Source: Paenibacillus faecalis
GTDB lineage: Bacteria > Bacillota > Bacilli > Paenibacillales > Paenibacillaceae
Assembly (NCBI RefSeq): GCF_900289175.1
Contig: NZ_LT985747.1
Coordinates: forward strand, 3,804,782 to 3,836,929
Reading direction: 5' to 3'
Length of the DNA stretch: 32,148 nucleotides
The notes under the pieces are model-generated. The model did not search any database and had not been told where the DNA came from. It was given only the letters and a program-made list of their open reading frames with translations. Position numbers and translations under genes: made by a program. Shown here piece after piece: positions 1 through 9,758 of the stretch. Numbering within the stretch: position 1 is the stretch's first letter; every line of letters begins with the position of its first letter.

Positions 1-1338
<1,338 letters not shown>

Positions 1339-1432
1339 AGAAGAGCGATTAAGCTCATTATAGAAAAACTGACGAGAATTTTACTTCTCTATGATCTTGC
1401 TAATACAAGATCGGTTTAACTCACTCGTTGTT

Positions 1433-1448
1433 CAGTTTTCAAAGATCA
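1433..1448 (-). promoter_or_regulatory. boxA-like antitermination element in the rrn leader
   Basis: In the 16S leader the minus strand reads TGATCTTTGAAAACTG. This is the conserved Bacillales rrn leader motif resembling the boxA sequence bound by NusB-S10. It lies about 100 nt upstream of the 16S 5' end and downstream of both predicted promoters, as expected for rRNA antitermination. Confidence 0.6.
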
Positions 1449-1496
1449 ACTTCTTAAATGTTACCGGCGAAACTCGTTCGCAACAGCAACTTTTAT

Positions 1497-1525
1497 AATA
1501 TACCACACTCTCTCGAAACATTCAA
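1497..1525 (-). promoter_or_regulatory. rrn promoter P2 (proximal)
   Basis: The minus strand has a -35 box TTGAAT (1520-1525), an exact 17-nt spacer and a -10 box TATATT (1497-1502). A TATTAT overlaps the -10. The promoter sits about 160 nt before the 16S 5' end, and AT-rich sequence lies upstream of the -35, as is usual for rRNA promoters. Confidence 0.6.
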
Positions 1526-1612
1526 GCCTTTTTTTGAATTTATTTTTTTGAAATTCATTTCAACTTGCTTGTTTCTAATCGTGTATCAGCCGTATCTCTC
1601 GGCCGGAAATAT

Positions 1613-1642
1613 AATATAACATGAAGCCCAACTAAATTGCAA
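1613..1642 (-). promoter_or_regulatory. rrn promoter P1 (distal)
   Basis: The minus strand has TTGCAA (1637-1642), an 18-nt spacer and TATATT (1613-1618), about 115 bp upstream of the second predicted promoter. Tandem promoters are normal for rrn operons. Upstream DNA around 1645-1660 carries a run of A on the minus strand that could act as an UP element. Confidence 0.5.
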
Positions 1643-1699
1643 CTATTTTTTTATCGACCCATTATCGTCCTCTATTATCAATCCCCATTAGTGTGATGA

Positions 1700-2522
1700 A
1701 AATGACCAAGAGTTCCAGGCTCAAGTACAGTTTGCAGCAGATTCACCAGGAAAAACACGTTGCTGCTCAACCAAACGATTGTATAAGACCGCAGTCACGG
1801 ACGAAATTACCACCAGACAGCCAAACAGCAAGGACGCTGCGGATATCGCCAAATTTGCTTGCAGCAAAGTAATCATGTCTGCGCCCCGCTTCTGGATAAA
1901 TCTCTTTAATCTTTTCGATTACGCCTCTATCCGGACATTGGATATCAGGGCGCGATCGAAGAATGCACCTTCGATAAGTACTTGACGATACTGCCCCAAT
2001 AAAAAGGCCGACGAATTTGCCGTGCTTTTCCAACGGCGAGCGGTACTCGATTATAAGCTTTGCCGCTTCCGGCAGCGGCGTGCCCGTGCGCACGAGATAA
2101 CCGCTAGGCTTCATAACATCTTGACCACCTTACCTTCTTCACTATCGTATTGAATCAGTACGTTATAAATCAACACAATGTGCCTTGCAGCAACTGGGCA
2201 CGATCCGCGGTTAGAAGTGAGTCGGCCTTGCGCCGTTCCATCATCTGATCGCTTCCGCCAAGCCGCGAGGATGGCAACGCGGTAATCGGGCCACCATTAG
2301 TTCCTTTCGACGGATCTCGTACGCGAGAACCGTTATATACAGTTGTATTAGCCTAAATTTCCTAAGCGTTCGATATAACACAAATCGGATTTTGGGAGCT
2401 ACTTCCGCTTGAAACCAATCCCCGCAAAAACGCCGCGCACATTGAAGGTTGTCTTCATTATGCGCAATCGACAAGTTTTTATCGTTAATCGTCAGAAATT
2501 GTCGCCCACTCCGCTTACACAA
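1700..2522 (-). pseudogene. Decayed coding relics of unknown origin
   Basis: No intact gene is seen between the rrn promoters and 2554. On the minus strand coding-like stretches change frame. One reads QMMERRKADSLLTADRAQLL near 2170-2250. Another reads KLIIEYRSPLEKHGKFVGLF near 2005-2065. A third is membrane-helix-like, NLAISAASLLFGCLVVISSV, near 1805-1865. They lie in different frames separated by stops. A continuous frame at 1767-2114 exists but has no clear ribosome site and changes character midway. The look is of a degenerated membrane sensor-like gene, but I do not recognise the family and the call is tentative. Confidence 0.3.
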
Positions 2523-2553
2523 AAAATTAATGGAAGAATTTTAAAAAAAGGGC

Positions 2554-2581
2554 TTTTCAATTTTTAAAGTTCTGTTATAAT
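2554..2581 (+). promoter_or_regulatory. Promoter of the zinc-finger/aceB/aceA operon
   Basis: A perfect TATAAT (2576-2581) is preceded by TG in extended -10 position (2573-2574), with a weak -35 TTTTCA (2554-2559) at 16 nt. It lies about 50 nt before the first start codon of the operon. The -10 box is completely inside a palindrome, described separately, so access is probably controlled by a repressor. Confidence 0.6.
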
Positions 2582-2605
2582 ACAGTTCAAACTGTTGCAT
2601 AACAG
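2572..2605 (+). promoter_or_regulatory. Two tandem CTGT-N6-ACAG palindromes over the operon promoter
   Basis: Two 14-bp sites, CTGTTATAATACAG (2572-2585) and CTGTTGCATAACAG (2592-2605), lie head to tail exactly 20 bp apart, about two helical turns. Together they also form one larger dyad centred at 2588.5: 13 of 16 positions per arm are complementary, including the inner ACAGTT/AACTGT. The first site contains the whole -10 hexamer. This is a typical repressor-operator layout. The spacing differs from the CTGT-N8-ACAG of proteobacterial LexA, and I cannot name the regulator. Confidence 0.6.
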
Positions 2606-2638
2606 TAAATCATCAATTATTTTTGGAGGCGATTTAGA

Positions 2639-2869
2639 ATGGACTGCTACTATTGCCATGGCAACGGGGAAATGGAATGCATGGAGTGCAACGGAAAAGG
2701 TAGCCATGAAAGCAGTGGCAAATGCCGCAAGTGCCAAGGTCACGGCAATACGCTATGCTTGCGCTGCAACGGCAGCGGAAGCTTGGACTATGCGTTCGAC
2801 GAGAAGGACTCGATTGCGAATATTTTGCAATCGGTCTATTTAAACCCAAGCTTCAGTCGAGGGAGGTAA
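2639..2869 (+). CDS. DnaJ-like zinc-finger mini-protein, 76 aa
   Basis: This is a small cysteine-rich protein with four CxxCxGxG repeats like those in the central zinc domain of DnaJ: C3/C6, C14/C17, C29/C32 and C40/C43, each followed by xGxG. Eight cysteines could bind two zinc ions. No J-domain or substrate-binding domain is present, and the last 30 residues are non-repetitive. The repeats are spaced 11, 15 and 11 residues apart, tighter than in DnaJ. The start has a good ribosome site, GGAGGC at 2625-2630. The stop codon lies within the Shine-Dalgarno sequence of the malate synthase gene, so the two are almost certainly cotranscribed and coupled. The known small protein most like it in concept is Bacillus anti-TRAP, a DnaJ-type zinc-finger regulator. 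A role in folding, regulation or zinc binding here is only inferred. Confidence 0.8.
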   Translation: MDCYYCHGNGEMECMECNGKGSHESSGKCRKCQGHGNTLCLRCNGSGSLDYAFDEKDSIANILQSVYLNPSFSRGR

Positions 2870-2872
2870 CGA

Positions 2873-4483
2873 ATGATGACAATCACATCCACACGCGATT
2901 ACAACGATATCGTCGTACTTGGTCCGGTGTCAGAGCCGTTCGCGGATATTTTGACGCCCGAAGCGCTCGCCTTTCTCGGCAAGCTGCACGAACGCTTCGA
3001 TCCTCGCAGACGTCAGTTGCTCACCGCCCGTGAGCAACGGCAACGCCGCCTGGATGCGGGCGAACTGCCGGACTTCCCGCCGGAGACGGAGGCAATCCGT
3101 AATGGCGACTGGACGATCGCTCCAGTGCCAGCCGATCTGCAGGATCGCCGGGTGGAGATTACCGGCCCGTCCGGTGATGCAAAGATGGTCATCAATGCGC
3201 TCAATTCGGGCGCCAAATGCTTTATGGCCGATTTCGAGGATGCGAACTCCCCGACCTGGGAAAACACAATCCAAGGCCAGATCAACATGCGCGACGCCAT
3301 CCGGCGCACCATATCCTTCACAAGCCCGGAAGGCAAAGCTTACAGCTTGAATGAACGAACGGCAGTACTACTTGTCCGCCCCCGGGGCTGGCATCTGGAG
3401 GAAAAACATATCCGCATCGGCGATGAGAACGCCTCCGGTAGCCTTGTCGACTTCGGCCTTTACTTCTACCACAATGCCCACGCACTCATCAAAAACGGTT
3501 CAGGCCCTTATTTTTACTTGCCAAAGTTGGAAAACCACGTTGAAGCGCGGTTGTGGAACGACGTCTTCGTGTTTGCCCAACAGGAATTGGGCATCCCTCA
3601 AGGAACGATTAAAGCAACTGTGCTTATCGAGACGATTTTGGCTACTTTTGAAGCCGATGAAATTCTGTACGAATTACGGGAACATAGCGCCGGCTTGAAC
3701 TGCGGACGATGGGATTACATCTTCAGCTTTATCAAGCGGCTGAACGGCCACCCCCATGCGCTGCTCCCCGACCGCTCGCAAGTGACGATGACAGTTCCAT
3801 TCATGCGAGCCTACACGCAGCATGTCATCCGTACCTGCCACAAGCGCGGCGCCCACGCCATGGGCGGCATGGCGGCCCAGATTCCAATCAGGAACGACGC
3901 CGACGCCAACTCGATGGCGATGGAGAAAGTGCGGGCCGACAAACTGCGCGAAGTAAATGACGGCCACGACGGCACATGGGTCGCCCATCCGGGACTCGTA
4001 CCTGTGGCGATGAAGGTATTCGACGAACGGATAACCGGCCCGAACCAACTACACAACAAGCGCGAGGATGTTAACGTGACGGCCAAGGAACTGCTGGCGA
4101 TTCCGGAAGGAACGATTACCGAACAAGGACTGCGGACGAACATTATCGTCGGTCTACAATATATCGAAGCATGGCTTCGTGGGTACGGTGCAGTACCACT
4201 CTTCAACCTGATGGAGGATGCGGCCACAGCGGAAATTTCCCGCACTCAGGTATGGCAATGGATTCGCCACCCGGAAGGGCGGCTTACGGATGGCACCGAC
4301 ATTACGCTGGAGCTCGTTCTGAAGCTGACGGAAGAAGAGTTGGCGTCGATTGAAGCCCAGCTTGGCAAGGAAGTGTTCGCAAGTCGCAAATTCACGGACG
4401 CGAAGCGGTTGTTTACGGATTTGATAAGCGAAGAGACATGCAGCGAATTTTTGACGATGAAGGGTTATGAACTGTTAGGATAA
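2873..4483 (+). CDS. aceB: Malate synthase A
   Basis: This enzyme condenses glyoxylate with acetyl-CoA to malate, the second step of the glyoxylate shunt, in the cytoplasm. At 536 residues it has the usual length of the A-type enzyme. It carries the family signature [13 protein letters not shown] near residue 280, the acidic [12 protein letters not shown] block near residues 118-129, and the C-terminal NVTAKELL region that holds the catalytic aspartate/glutamate surroundings. Two adjacent ATGs (2873 and 2876) follow the GGGAGGT site at 2861-2867, and the second has the better spacing. The gene is coupled to the zinc-finger gene upstream, and isocitrate lyase follows 20-30 nt downstream. Codon third positions are visibly richer in G and C than in the genes to the right. 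Confidence 0.97.
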   Translation: MMTITSTRDYNDIVVLGPVSEPFADILTPEALAFLGKLHERFDPRRRQLLTAREQRQRRLDAGELPDFPPETEAIRNGDWTIAPVPADLQDRRVEITGPSGDAKMVINALNSGAKCFMADFEDANSPTWENTIQGQINMRDAIRRTISFTSPEGKAYSLNERTAVLLVRPRGWHLEEKHIRIGDENASGSLVDFGLYFYHNAHALIKNGSGPYFYLPKLENHVEARLWNDVFVFAQQELGIPQGTIKATVLIETILATFEADEILYELREHSAGLNCGRWDYIFSFIKRLNGHPHALLPDRSQVTMTVPFMRAYTQHVIRTCHKRGAHAMGGMAAQIPIRNDADANSMAMEKVRADKLREVNDGHDGTWVAHPGLVPVAMKVFDERITGPNQLHNKREDVNVTAKELLAIPEGTITEQGLRTNIIVGLQYIEAWLRGYGAVPLFNLMEDAATAEISRTQVWQWIRHPEGRLTDGTDITLELVLKLTEEELASIEAQLGKEVFASRKFTDAKRLFTDLISEETCSEFLTMKGYELLG

Positions 4484-4512
4484 AAATTATCGAATGTGAG
4501 GAGATGGCGGCT

Positions 4513-5787
4513 GTGACAGAAAGACAGACAACGGAACAATTAGAATTGAAATGGAAACAAGATCGTTGGAAAGGGGTTACGCGGCCATACCCGGCGGAAG
4601 AAGTTATCCGCTTGCGCGGCTCCGTGCAGGTGACGCACACGCTCGCGCAGATGGGCGCGGAACGGCTGTGGCAGCTGCTGCATACCGAAGATTACGTACA
4701 CGCACTCGGCGCTCTTACGGGCAATCAAGCTGTGCAGCAGGTCAAGGCCGGCTTGCAGGCGATCTACTTGAGCGGTTGGCAGGTGGCGGCAGACGCGAAC
4801 TTGTCGGGGCACATGTATCCCGACCAGAGTCTGTACCCGGCGAACAGCGTACCTCAAGTCGTAAAACGGATTAATCAGGCGCTGCAGCGCGCCGACCAAA
4901 TTCAACACGCGGAAGGTAAGGGCGACACGTACTTTTTCGCCCCGATCGTAGCCGATGCGGAGGCCGGCTTCGGTGGACCGCTCAACGTGTTCGAGCTAAT
5001 GAAGGCGATGATTGAAGCCGGTGCGGCCGGCGTCCACTTCGAAGACCAATTGTCTTCGGAGAAAAAGTGTGGACACCTTGGCGGCAAAGTACTCCTGCCG
5101 ACGCAGCAGGCCGTCCGCCACTTGATTGCCGCCCGCTTGGCCGCCGACGTGATGGGCACCGACACACTCATCATCGCCCGCACCGACGCCAACGCTGCAC
5201 AGTTGATAACAAGCGATGCCGATCCTTACGATCACCCGTTTCTGACGGGCCAGCGCTCGCCGGAAGGCTTCTATTATACACACGCGGGTCTCGATCAGGC
5301 AATTGCGCGCGGCCTCGCCTATGCGCCTTACGCCGACCTCGTCTGGTGCGAGACGTCCGAGCCGGACATGGAAGAAGCGCGCCGCTTCGCTGAAGCGATT
5401 CACGCGAAATATCCGGGCAAAATGTTGGCGTACAACTGCTCGCCGTCGTTCAACTGGAAGAAGAAGCTGGACGATCAGGCAATCGCGAACTTCCAGCGCG
5501 AGCTTGGACAGATGGGCTACAAGTTCCAATTCGTTACGCTGGCCGGCTTCCATGCGCTCAACTACAGTATGTTCGAGCTGGCGCGCGGCTACAAGGATAA
5601 AGGCATGTCCGCGTATTCCGAGCTGCAACAAGCCGAATTCGCCTTGGAGCCGTTGGGCTACGAAGCGGTGAAGCATCAGCGCGAAGTTGGAACGGGTTAC
5701 TTCGACGAAGTAGCACAAGCCATCGCCGGCGGCACCTCTTCCACAACCGCTTATGCGCACTCCACGGAAGCGGAGCAGTTTACGTAA
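4513..5787 (+). CDS. aceA: Isocitrate lyase
   Basis: It cleaves isocitrate to glyoxylate and succinate, the first committed step of the glyoxylate bypass, which lets cells grow on acetate or fatty acids. The catalytic signature [16 protein letters not shown] is present with the active-site Cys at 5068-5070. The substrate-binding blocks [10 protein letters not shown] and [11 protein letters not shown] are also seen. An ATG at 4504 would give 427 residues, but the ribosome site GAGGAG (4498-4503) touches it. The GTG at 4513 sits 9 nt after that site and is the likelier start, giving 424 residues. It ends the aceB-aceA operon. Confidence 0.96.
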   Translation: MTERQTTEQLELKWKQDRWKGVTRPYPAEEVIRLRGSVQVTHTLAQMGAERLWQLLHTEDYVHALGALTGNQAVQQVKAGLQAIYLSGWQVAADANLSGHMYPDQSLYPANSVPQVVKRINQALQRADQIQHAEGKGDTYFFAPIVADAEAGFGGPLNVFELMKAMIEAGAAGVHFEDQLSSEKKCGHLGGKVLLPTQQAVRHLIAARLAADVMGTDTLIIARTDANAAQLITSDADPYDHPFLTGQRSPEGFYYTHAGLDQAIARGLAYAPYADLVWCETSEPDMEEARRFAEAIHAKYPGKMLAYNCSPSFNWKKKLDDQAIANFQRELGQMGYKFQFVTLAGFHALNYSMFELARGYKDKGMSAYSELQQAEFALEPLGYEAVKHQREVGTGYFDEVAQAIAGGTSSTTAYAHSTEAEQFT

Positions 5788-5814
5788 GCAACTCTGAATC
5801 CTCGCATTAAATAT

Positions 5815-5853
5815 GCAAACGGCCAACCCGTATCGTCAGGGGCGGCCGTTTGT
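5815..5853 (+). terminator. Hairpin after aceA, probable terminator
   Basis: Arms AAACGGCC (5817-5824) and GGCCGTTT (5844-5851) pair perfectly and extend by two more pairs. The loop is 19 nt. There is no good U tract after it, so termination may be weak or Rho-assisted. Confidence 0.45.
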
Positions 5854-5879
5854 CTGCACCTATAACAGTCCGTGCCGGT

Positions 5880-6076
5880 TTAACGATATACCCGATATAG
5901 CCGATGCATAGCTTCATAAGTATATACATAATCGGATGAACGCTGCTTGATCAGCTCATGGCTCGCATACAAAATGAAGCTAAGGCGCAATACCCGTCAC
6001 CATGCCGAACGTGAATGGCATCACCACGATTCGTAATGAACGCCGAAATGGCAGCGTCAAACTTCTCCCACTTCAT
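5880..6076 (-). pseudogene. Frameshifted coding relic between aceA and the purine permease
   Basis: The 470-nt gap after aceA holds no intact gene. On the minus strand an ATG at 6076 opens a 41-codon frame beginning MKWEKFDAAISAFITNRGDA. Near its end another frame takes over with coding-like text (SFILYASHELIKQRSSDYVY) and runs to a stop at 5880. A single indel would join the two halves. The family is not recognised. It is most simply a dead gene fragment, though both halves could be chance. Confidence 0.3.
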
Positions 6077-6129
6077 TTCGTAATTGAGAGTCTTGAGCAA
6101 TTACTACATATATAATAGGTGTTCTCTAC

Positions 6130-6267
6130 ATGATAGATTTGTCGATGACTGAAGAGGAAATCATTCGGATCGCGGACTCCCCGGCTTACTATACTTTCTT
6201 GAAATTAAAAAAACCGCCTCTGCTAAGAGGCGGCTATCATATCCTTTATAGTCGGTTATATCCCTAG
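6130..6267 (+). other. Possible small ORF or gene fragment, 45 codons
   Basis: An ATG preceded by AGGTG at 8-nt spacing opens MIDLSMTEEEIIRIADSPAY, which looks protein-like. The frame then runs straight through the permease terminator hairpin and the 3' end of the permease gene on the other strand. That argues for a truncated remnant rather than a working gene. Confidence 0.2.
6207..6233 (-). terminator. Intrinsic terminator of the purine permease gene
   Basis: On the minus strand CCGCCTC and GAGGCGG (6227-6233 and 6214-6220) form a 7-bp GC-rich stem with a 6-nt loop, followed by seven U (6213-6207). It lies 20 nt past the permease stop codon. Confidence 0.9.
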
Positions 6268-7620
6268 AAATGCATATCGAATAATAATAATGACGAAAAT
6301 AATCCACATTAACCAATGAACCTTTGTTTCACGACCTGTGAATTTGGCAAACACGGACAACACCACATAAGCAATGATCCCCGCTGAAATACCGTTAGCA
6401 ATACCTCCAGTGAAAGGCATCATAATAATGGTCAGGAATGCCGGGAAAGCCAAATAGAAATCATCCCAGTCAATATCCCGTACTTGGCTCATCATCAGTA
6501 CGCCAACAATGATTAGAGCTGGTGCAGTTGCAGCAGAAGGTACAACCAAAGCAAGCGGTGCAAGGAAAAGAGAAAGAATAAACATGATACCTGTTGTTAC
6601 AGCAGTCAAACCTGTACGTCCACCTGCCGCCACGCCGGCAGCACTTTCTACAAATGCAGTGATTGTACTTGTGCCCAGGAAGGCCCCCATACTAACACCA
6701 CCTGCGTCTACCAACATCGCTTTACCGAGTTTCTTCTCGCCTTCCTCTTTATTTTTCAAGAGACCAGCGCGACCAGCAGTACCTACCAATGTACCAAAGG
6801 TATCGAACAATTCTACGAATGTAAAAATAAAGATGACTTCCAGAAGACCAATACCTAGAGCTCCTTTAATGTCGAGCTGGCCGACTGCCAGGTTATCAAA
6901 TGAAGGAATCCAGTTTGCTCCGCTAAGGCCCGAAAGATCAGTGACGCCCATCGGAATACCAATCAATGTTGTAGCAACGATACCGATCAATAGAGCCCCT
7001 TTTACCTTCAAAACCATTAAAATAGCAATCAGGAACAATCCAATTAACGCAAGCAGTGTATCTTGCTGAGTAATAAAGTTACCTAAAGTCAAGTTAAAGG
7101 CTCCGCCGGCAACCGGTTGACTAATATCTGTTCCTGGGTTAACACTCACCATAACCAAGTTAGACAGTTTCAAACCAACAATCGTTATAAATAAGCCAAT
7201 ACCGACCGTAATCGCAATCTTCAAGTTGTTAGGTACAGCGGTCAAGAGCATTTGGCGAACTTTCGTTACTGTTAAAATGAGAAACACAATACCGGAAAGG
7301 AAGACGGCTCCCAAAGCAGCCTGCCATGTAATAGCTCCGTTCGAGCTCAATACAACCGTCATAAAATAAGCGTTCAGCCCCATGCCCGGAGCAAGCCCGA
7401 TCGGAATGTTAACGAACAATCCCATCACAATCGTTACGAGCCCCGCACCTACTGCTGTGGCGAAAAACACACCTTCTTGCGGAATGCCCGCACCGTTTGG
7501 ACCAAGAAACAGGTTGTTGACAAAAAGAATGTAAGCCATCGTCATAAAAGTCGTCAATCCTGCTACAATCTCGGTTCTGACATTTGTTCCGTGTTCCTTT
7601 AATTTAAAGAAACGCTCCAT
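6256..7620 (-). CDS. pbuG: NCS2-family guanine/hypoxanthine permease
   Basis: This is a membrane transporter of the AzgA-like branch of NCS2, importing hypoxanthine/guanine by proton symport. The N-terminal GLTTFMTMAYILFVN block is diagnostic of the branch. About 12-14 hydrophobic segments follow, with the conserved FTFVELFDTFGTLVGTAGRA motif in the middle. The ATG at 7620 is chosen because GGGGGA lies about 9 nt upstream of it; a TTG 33 nt further upstream lacks a site. The result is 454 residues, normal for the family. A guanine riboswitch and an intrinsic terminator lie in its leader, so transcription should stop when guanine is plentiful, which supports purine-base uptake as its role. PbuG and PbuO/AdeQ-type substrates cannot be separated from sequence alone. 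Confidence 0.93.
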   Translation of the reverse strand: MERFFKLKEHGTNVRTEIVAGLTTFMTMAYILFVNNLFLGPNGAGIPQEGVFFATAVGAGLVTIVMGLFVNIPIGLAPGMGLNAYFMTVVLSSNGAITWQAALGAVFLSGIVFLILTVTKVRQMLLTAVPNNLKIAITVGIGLFITIVGLKLSNLVMVSVNPGTDISQPVAGGAFNLTLGNFITQQDTLLALIGLFLIAILMVLKVKGALLIGIVATTLIGIPMGVTDLSGLSGANWIPSFDNLAVGQLDIKGALGIGLLEVIFIFTFVELFDTFGTLVGTAGRAGLLKNKEEGEKKLGKAMLVDAGGVSMGAFLGTSTITAFVESAAGVAAGGRTGLTAVTTGIMFILSLFLAPLALVVPSAATAPALIIVGVLMMSQVRDIDWDDFYLAFPAFLTIIMMPFTGGIANGISAGIIAYVVLSVFAKFTGRETKVHWLMWIIFVIIIIRYAFLGI

Positions 7621-7655
7621 TGTTGAGATATCCCCCTTATAATTAGTGACCAACG

Positions 7656-7686
7656 AAAAAAAGCCCTGAGAATATTCTCCCAGGGC
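7656..7686 (-). terminator. Regulated leader terminator of the permease riboswitch
   Basis: The minus-strand RNA folds GCCCTG with CAGGGC around the self-complementary GAGAATATTCTC, followed by a run of seven U (7662-7656). It lies between the guanine aptamer and the permease ribosome site, so it is the likely off-switch for transcription. Confidence 0.85.
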
Positions 7687-7813
7687 ACCCGCTTAAAAAA
7701 GAGTCGCTCAAACAATCATGCATCTGCATACAAACTTCATCCGGAAACTGAACAAAATCATTCATTCAAACTCCGGATGCAGCATATACCCGCAACTGCA
7801 CCTTTGCTGCTCA

Positions 7814-7886
7814 TCTTTTCGTAGCCAGATCATTACGGTGACCTTGTAGAGACTCCCGGGCCAATCCCCAGGAATATACGAAAAAG
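7814..7886 (-). promoter_or_regulatory. Guanine riboswitch aptamer (purine riboswitch)
   Basis: The minus strand holds all purine-aptamer parts in order. P1 pairs TTTTTCGTA (from 7885) with TACGAAAA (to 7816). After it come the J1-2 TATTCC, the P2 hairpin with its GGGGATTGGCCC loop, the junction AGTCTCTAC, the P3 stem AGGTCA/TGATCT with loop CCGTAA, and the closing GGCTACG. The specificity base in that last junction (G-G-C-T-A-C) is C, as in guanine-sensing members; adenine sensors have T. A 62-codon open frame covering this region is an artefact of the RNA. The distance to the terminator, about 130 nt, is long. Confidence 0.92.
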
Positions 7887-7915
7887 CTATATCGTTGTTG
7901 TCATTTACATAACTC

Positions 7916-7944
7916 ATTCTAGGATGAAGTTCGAAACTTGTCAA
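7916..7944 (-). promoter_or_regulatory. Promoter of the riboswitch-permease transcript
   Basis: The minus strand reads TTGACA (7939-7944), a 17-nt spacer, then TAGAAT (7916-7921). The predicted transcription start near 7909 lies about 20 nt ahead of the aptamer P1 stem, exactly where a riboswitch transcript should begin. Confidence 0.8.
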
Positions 7945-8039
7945 CAACAAAAACGAATATTAATTGTTTTTAATATTGTTATCGTTCGGATATAGAATAA
8001 ACATCACACTCTAAACAGTAAATCCAACCCTATTTTGAC

Positions 8040-8067
8040 ACAAAAAACCTCCAGACATCCGAAGGTT
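8040..8067 (-). terminator. Intrinsic terminator of guaA
   Basis: On the minus strand AACCTTC (8067-8061) pairs with GGAGGTT (8052-8046), with an 8-nt loop, followed by a U run to 8042. It separates guaA from the downstream riboswitch-permease unit. Confidence 0.8.
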
Positions 8068-8141
8068 CACGCCATTAGCGCAAAGCCTCGTCTTGCCTAG
8101 AGGTGCATATCATTTATTTAGGAATGTAAACTGGGGAAAAA

Positions 8142-9680
8142 CTATTCCCACTCAATCGTTGCTGGTGGTTTAGACGTGATGTCATACACGACGCGGTTGA
8201 CGTTGTCTACTTCGTTCACGATGCGAACGGAGATTTTCTCAAGCACATCCCACGGAATGCGAGCCCAATCCGCTGTCATCCCATCGATAGACGTTACCGC
8301 GCGAATACCAACGGTATAGGAATAGGTGCGTGCATCGCCCATAACTCCAACACTTTTCATGTTCGGCAGCGCCGTAAAGTACTGCCAAATTTCACGGTCA
8401 AGTCCGGCTTTTGCGATCTCTTCCCGTAAAATATAATCGGAATCGCGAACAATCGTAAGCTTGTCCTCTGTAACTTCACCTAGAACACGAATGGCAAGAC
8501 CCGGTCCTGGGAACGGCTGACGCCATACGATCTCTTTTGGCAGACCCAGCTCTTCGCCCACTTTCCGAACCTCATCTTTAAAGAGTGCCTTCAGCGGTTC
8601 AATCAGCTCGAATTTCATATCCTCTGGTAAACCGCCGACATTGTGGTGGGACTTGATCGTCTGCGCCGTATCTGTTCCACTCTCGACAATATCAGTATAC
8701 AGCGTACCTTGAGCCAAAAATGCAAAATCGTCGAACTTGCTCGACTCCTCATCAAACACATAAATAAACTCGTTGCCGATAATTTTACGTTTTTGTTCCG
8801 GATCGTCGATTCCTTTTAACTTGGACAAAAACCGTTCGCGTGCATCGATTTTCACAACCTTCATGTCGAACTTGCCAACAAACGTATCCATTACGCTTTC
8901 TGCTTCACCTTTACGGAGAAGACCGTGATCGATGAACATACAAGTTAACTGATCACCGATCGCTTTATGAATCAGCATGGCAACAACCGATGAATCCACA
9001 CCGCCGCTTAATGCACACAGCACTTTTTTGTCACCGACAACTTCACGGATTTCTTTTATCTGATCCTCAATGAATGTCTCCATCGACCAGTCACCTTCAC
9101 AATGACATACTTCATAAAGGAAATTGCGGAGCATTTCATTGCCATGTACCGAGTGCCGAACTTCAGGATGGAACTGCACCGCGTACAGCTTCTTCTCTTC
9201 ATTGCTCATCGCTGCAATCGGAGCCGACTCTGTTCCTGCGTCCAGCTTAAATCCGGAAGGCAGGGAAACGACATGATCGCCATGGCTCATCCATACCGTC
9301 TGCTTCAGATCCAGACCTTGCATCAATGTTGTGCCTGCATTGAATTCCAGCTCAGCTTTGCCGTATTCACGCTTGGCAGCACGCTCTACCTTGCCGTCCA
9401 ACTGATGAGCCATAAGCTGCATGCCATAGCAAATGCCGAAGATCGGAATCCCCAAATCATAAATAGCCGGGTCTACACGCGGAGCATCTTCTGCATACAC
9501 ACTGGATGGACCACCGGAGAAGACGATCCCCCGCGGAGATAGAGCTTTAATTTTGTCGATTGGGGTGTTATAAGACACAAGCTCACTGTAAACACCAAGA
9601 TCGCGAATGCGTCGAGCTATTAATTGGTTATACTGTCCACCGAAGTCCAAGACAACGATGATTTCATTAGGTTTGTTCAT
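8142..9680 (-). CDS. guaA: GMP synthase (glutamine-hydrolysing)
   Basis: It aminates XMP to GMP using glutamine and ATP, the last step of guanine-nucleotide synthesis. The N-terminal class I glutamine amidotransferase domain has the nucleophile in GICYGMQ (C84) and the HPEV pair (H171, E173). The ATP pyrophosphatase domain carries the P-loop SGGVDSS (225-231). The C-terminal dimerisation domain ends in KPPATIEWE, as in the whole family. The length, 512 residues, is standard. The start ATG has GGGAGG at 7-nt spacing. The gene has its own promoter and terminator and lies next to a guanine-responsive permease, forming a purine supply pair. Confidence 0.98.
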   Translation of the reverse strand: MNKPNEIIVVLDFGGQYNQLIARRIRDLGVYSELVSYNTPIDKIKALSPRGIVFSGGPSSVYAEDAPRVDPAIYDLGIPIFGICYGMQLMAHQLDGKVERAAKREYGKAELEFNAGTTLMQGLDLKQTVWMSHGDHVVSLPSGFKLDAGTESAPIAAMSNEEKKLYAVQFHPEVRHSVHGNEMLRNFLYEVCHCEGDWSMETFIEDQIKEIREVVGDKKVLCALSGGVDSSVVAMLIHKAIGDQLTCMFIDHGLLRKGEAESVMDTFVGKFDMKVVKIDARERFLSKLKGIDDPEQKRKIIGNEFIYVFDEESSKFDDFAFLAQGTLYTDIVESGTDTAQTIKSHHNVGGLPEDMKFELIEPLKALFKDEVRKVGEELGLPKEIVWRQPFPGPGLAIRVLGEVTEDKLTIVRDSDYILREEIAKAGLDREIWQYFTALPNMKSVGVMGDARTYSYTVGIRAVTSIDGMTADWARIPWDVLEKISVRIVNEVDNVNRVVYDITSKPPATIEWE

Positions 9681-9709
9681 TACCGATCCTCCCTTGATTA
9701 TTGAAATTA

Positions 9710-9739
9710 ATTATACGCAACACAAATTCATACCGTCAA
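9710..9739 (-). promoter_or_regulatory. Promoter of guaA
   Basis: TTGACG (9734-9739), an 18-nt spacer and a perfect TATAAT (9710-9715) lie on the minus strand, giving a leader of only about 25 nt. No riboswitch is seen here. The promoter sits just past the stop codon of the transglutaminase gene; no intrinsic terminator is visible between them, so upstream read-through is possible. Confidence 0.75.
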
Positions 9740-9758
9740 GAAAGGGAAGGTTCAGATT

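Noticed and set aside
2241..2522. 93-codon minus-strand frame
   Set aside because: It has no ribosome site, an Arg/Leu/Cys-rich product without family features, and lies in a decayed region.
4996..5826. 276-codon minus-strand frame
   Set aside because: It is antisense to isocitrate lyase and results from the G/C-rich third positions there.
6509..7069. 186-codon plus-strand frame
   Set aside because: It is antisense to the NCS2 permease; the product is an Ala/Pro/Arg/Ile-rich artefact.
7762..7950. 62-codon minus-strand frame with a CSCGY end that looks like a small zinc protein
   Set aside because: It covers the promoter and guanine aptamer of the permease transcript; the sequence is constrained as RNA and there is no ribosome site.
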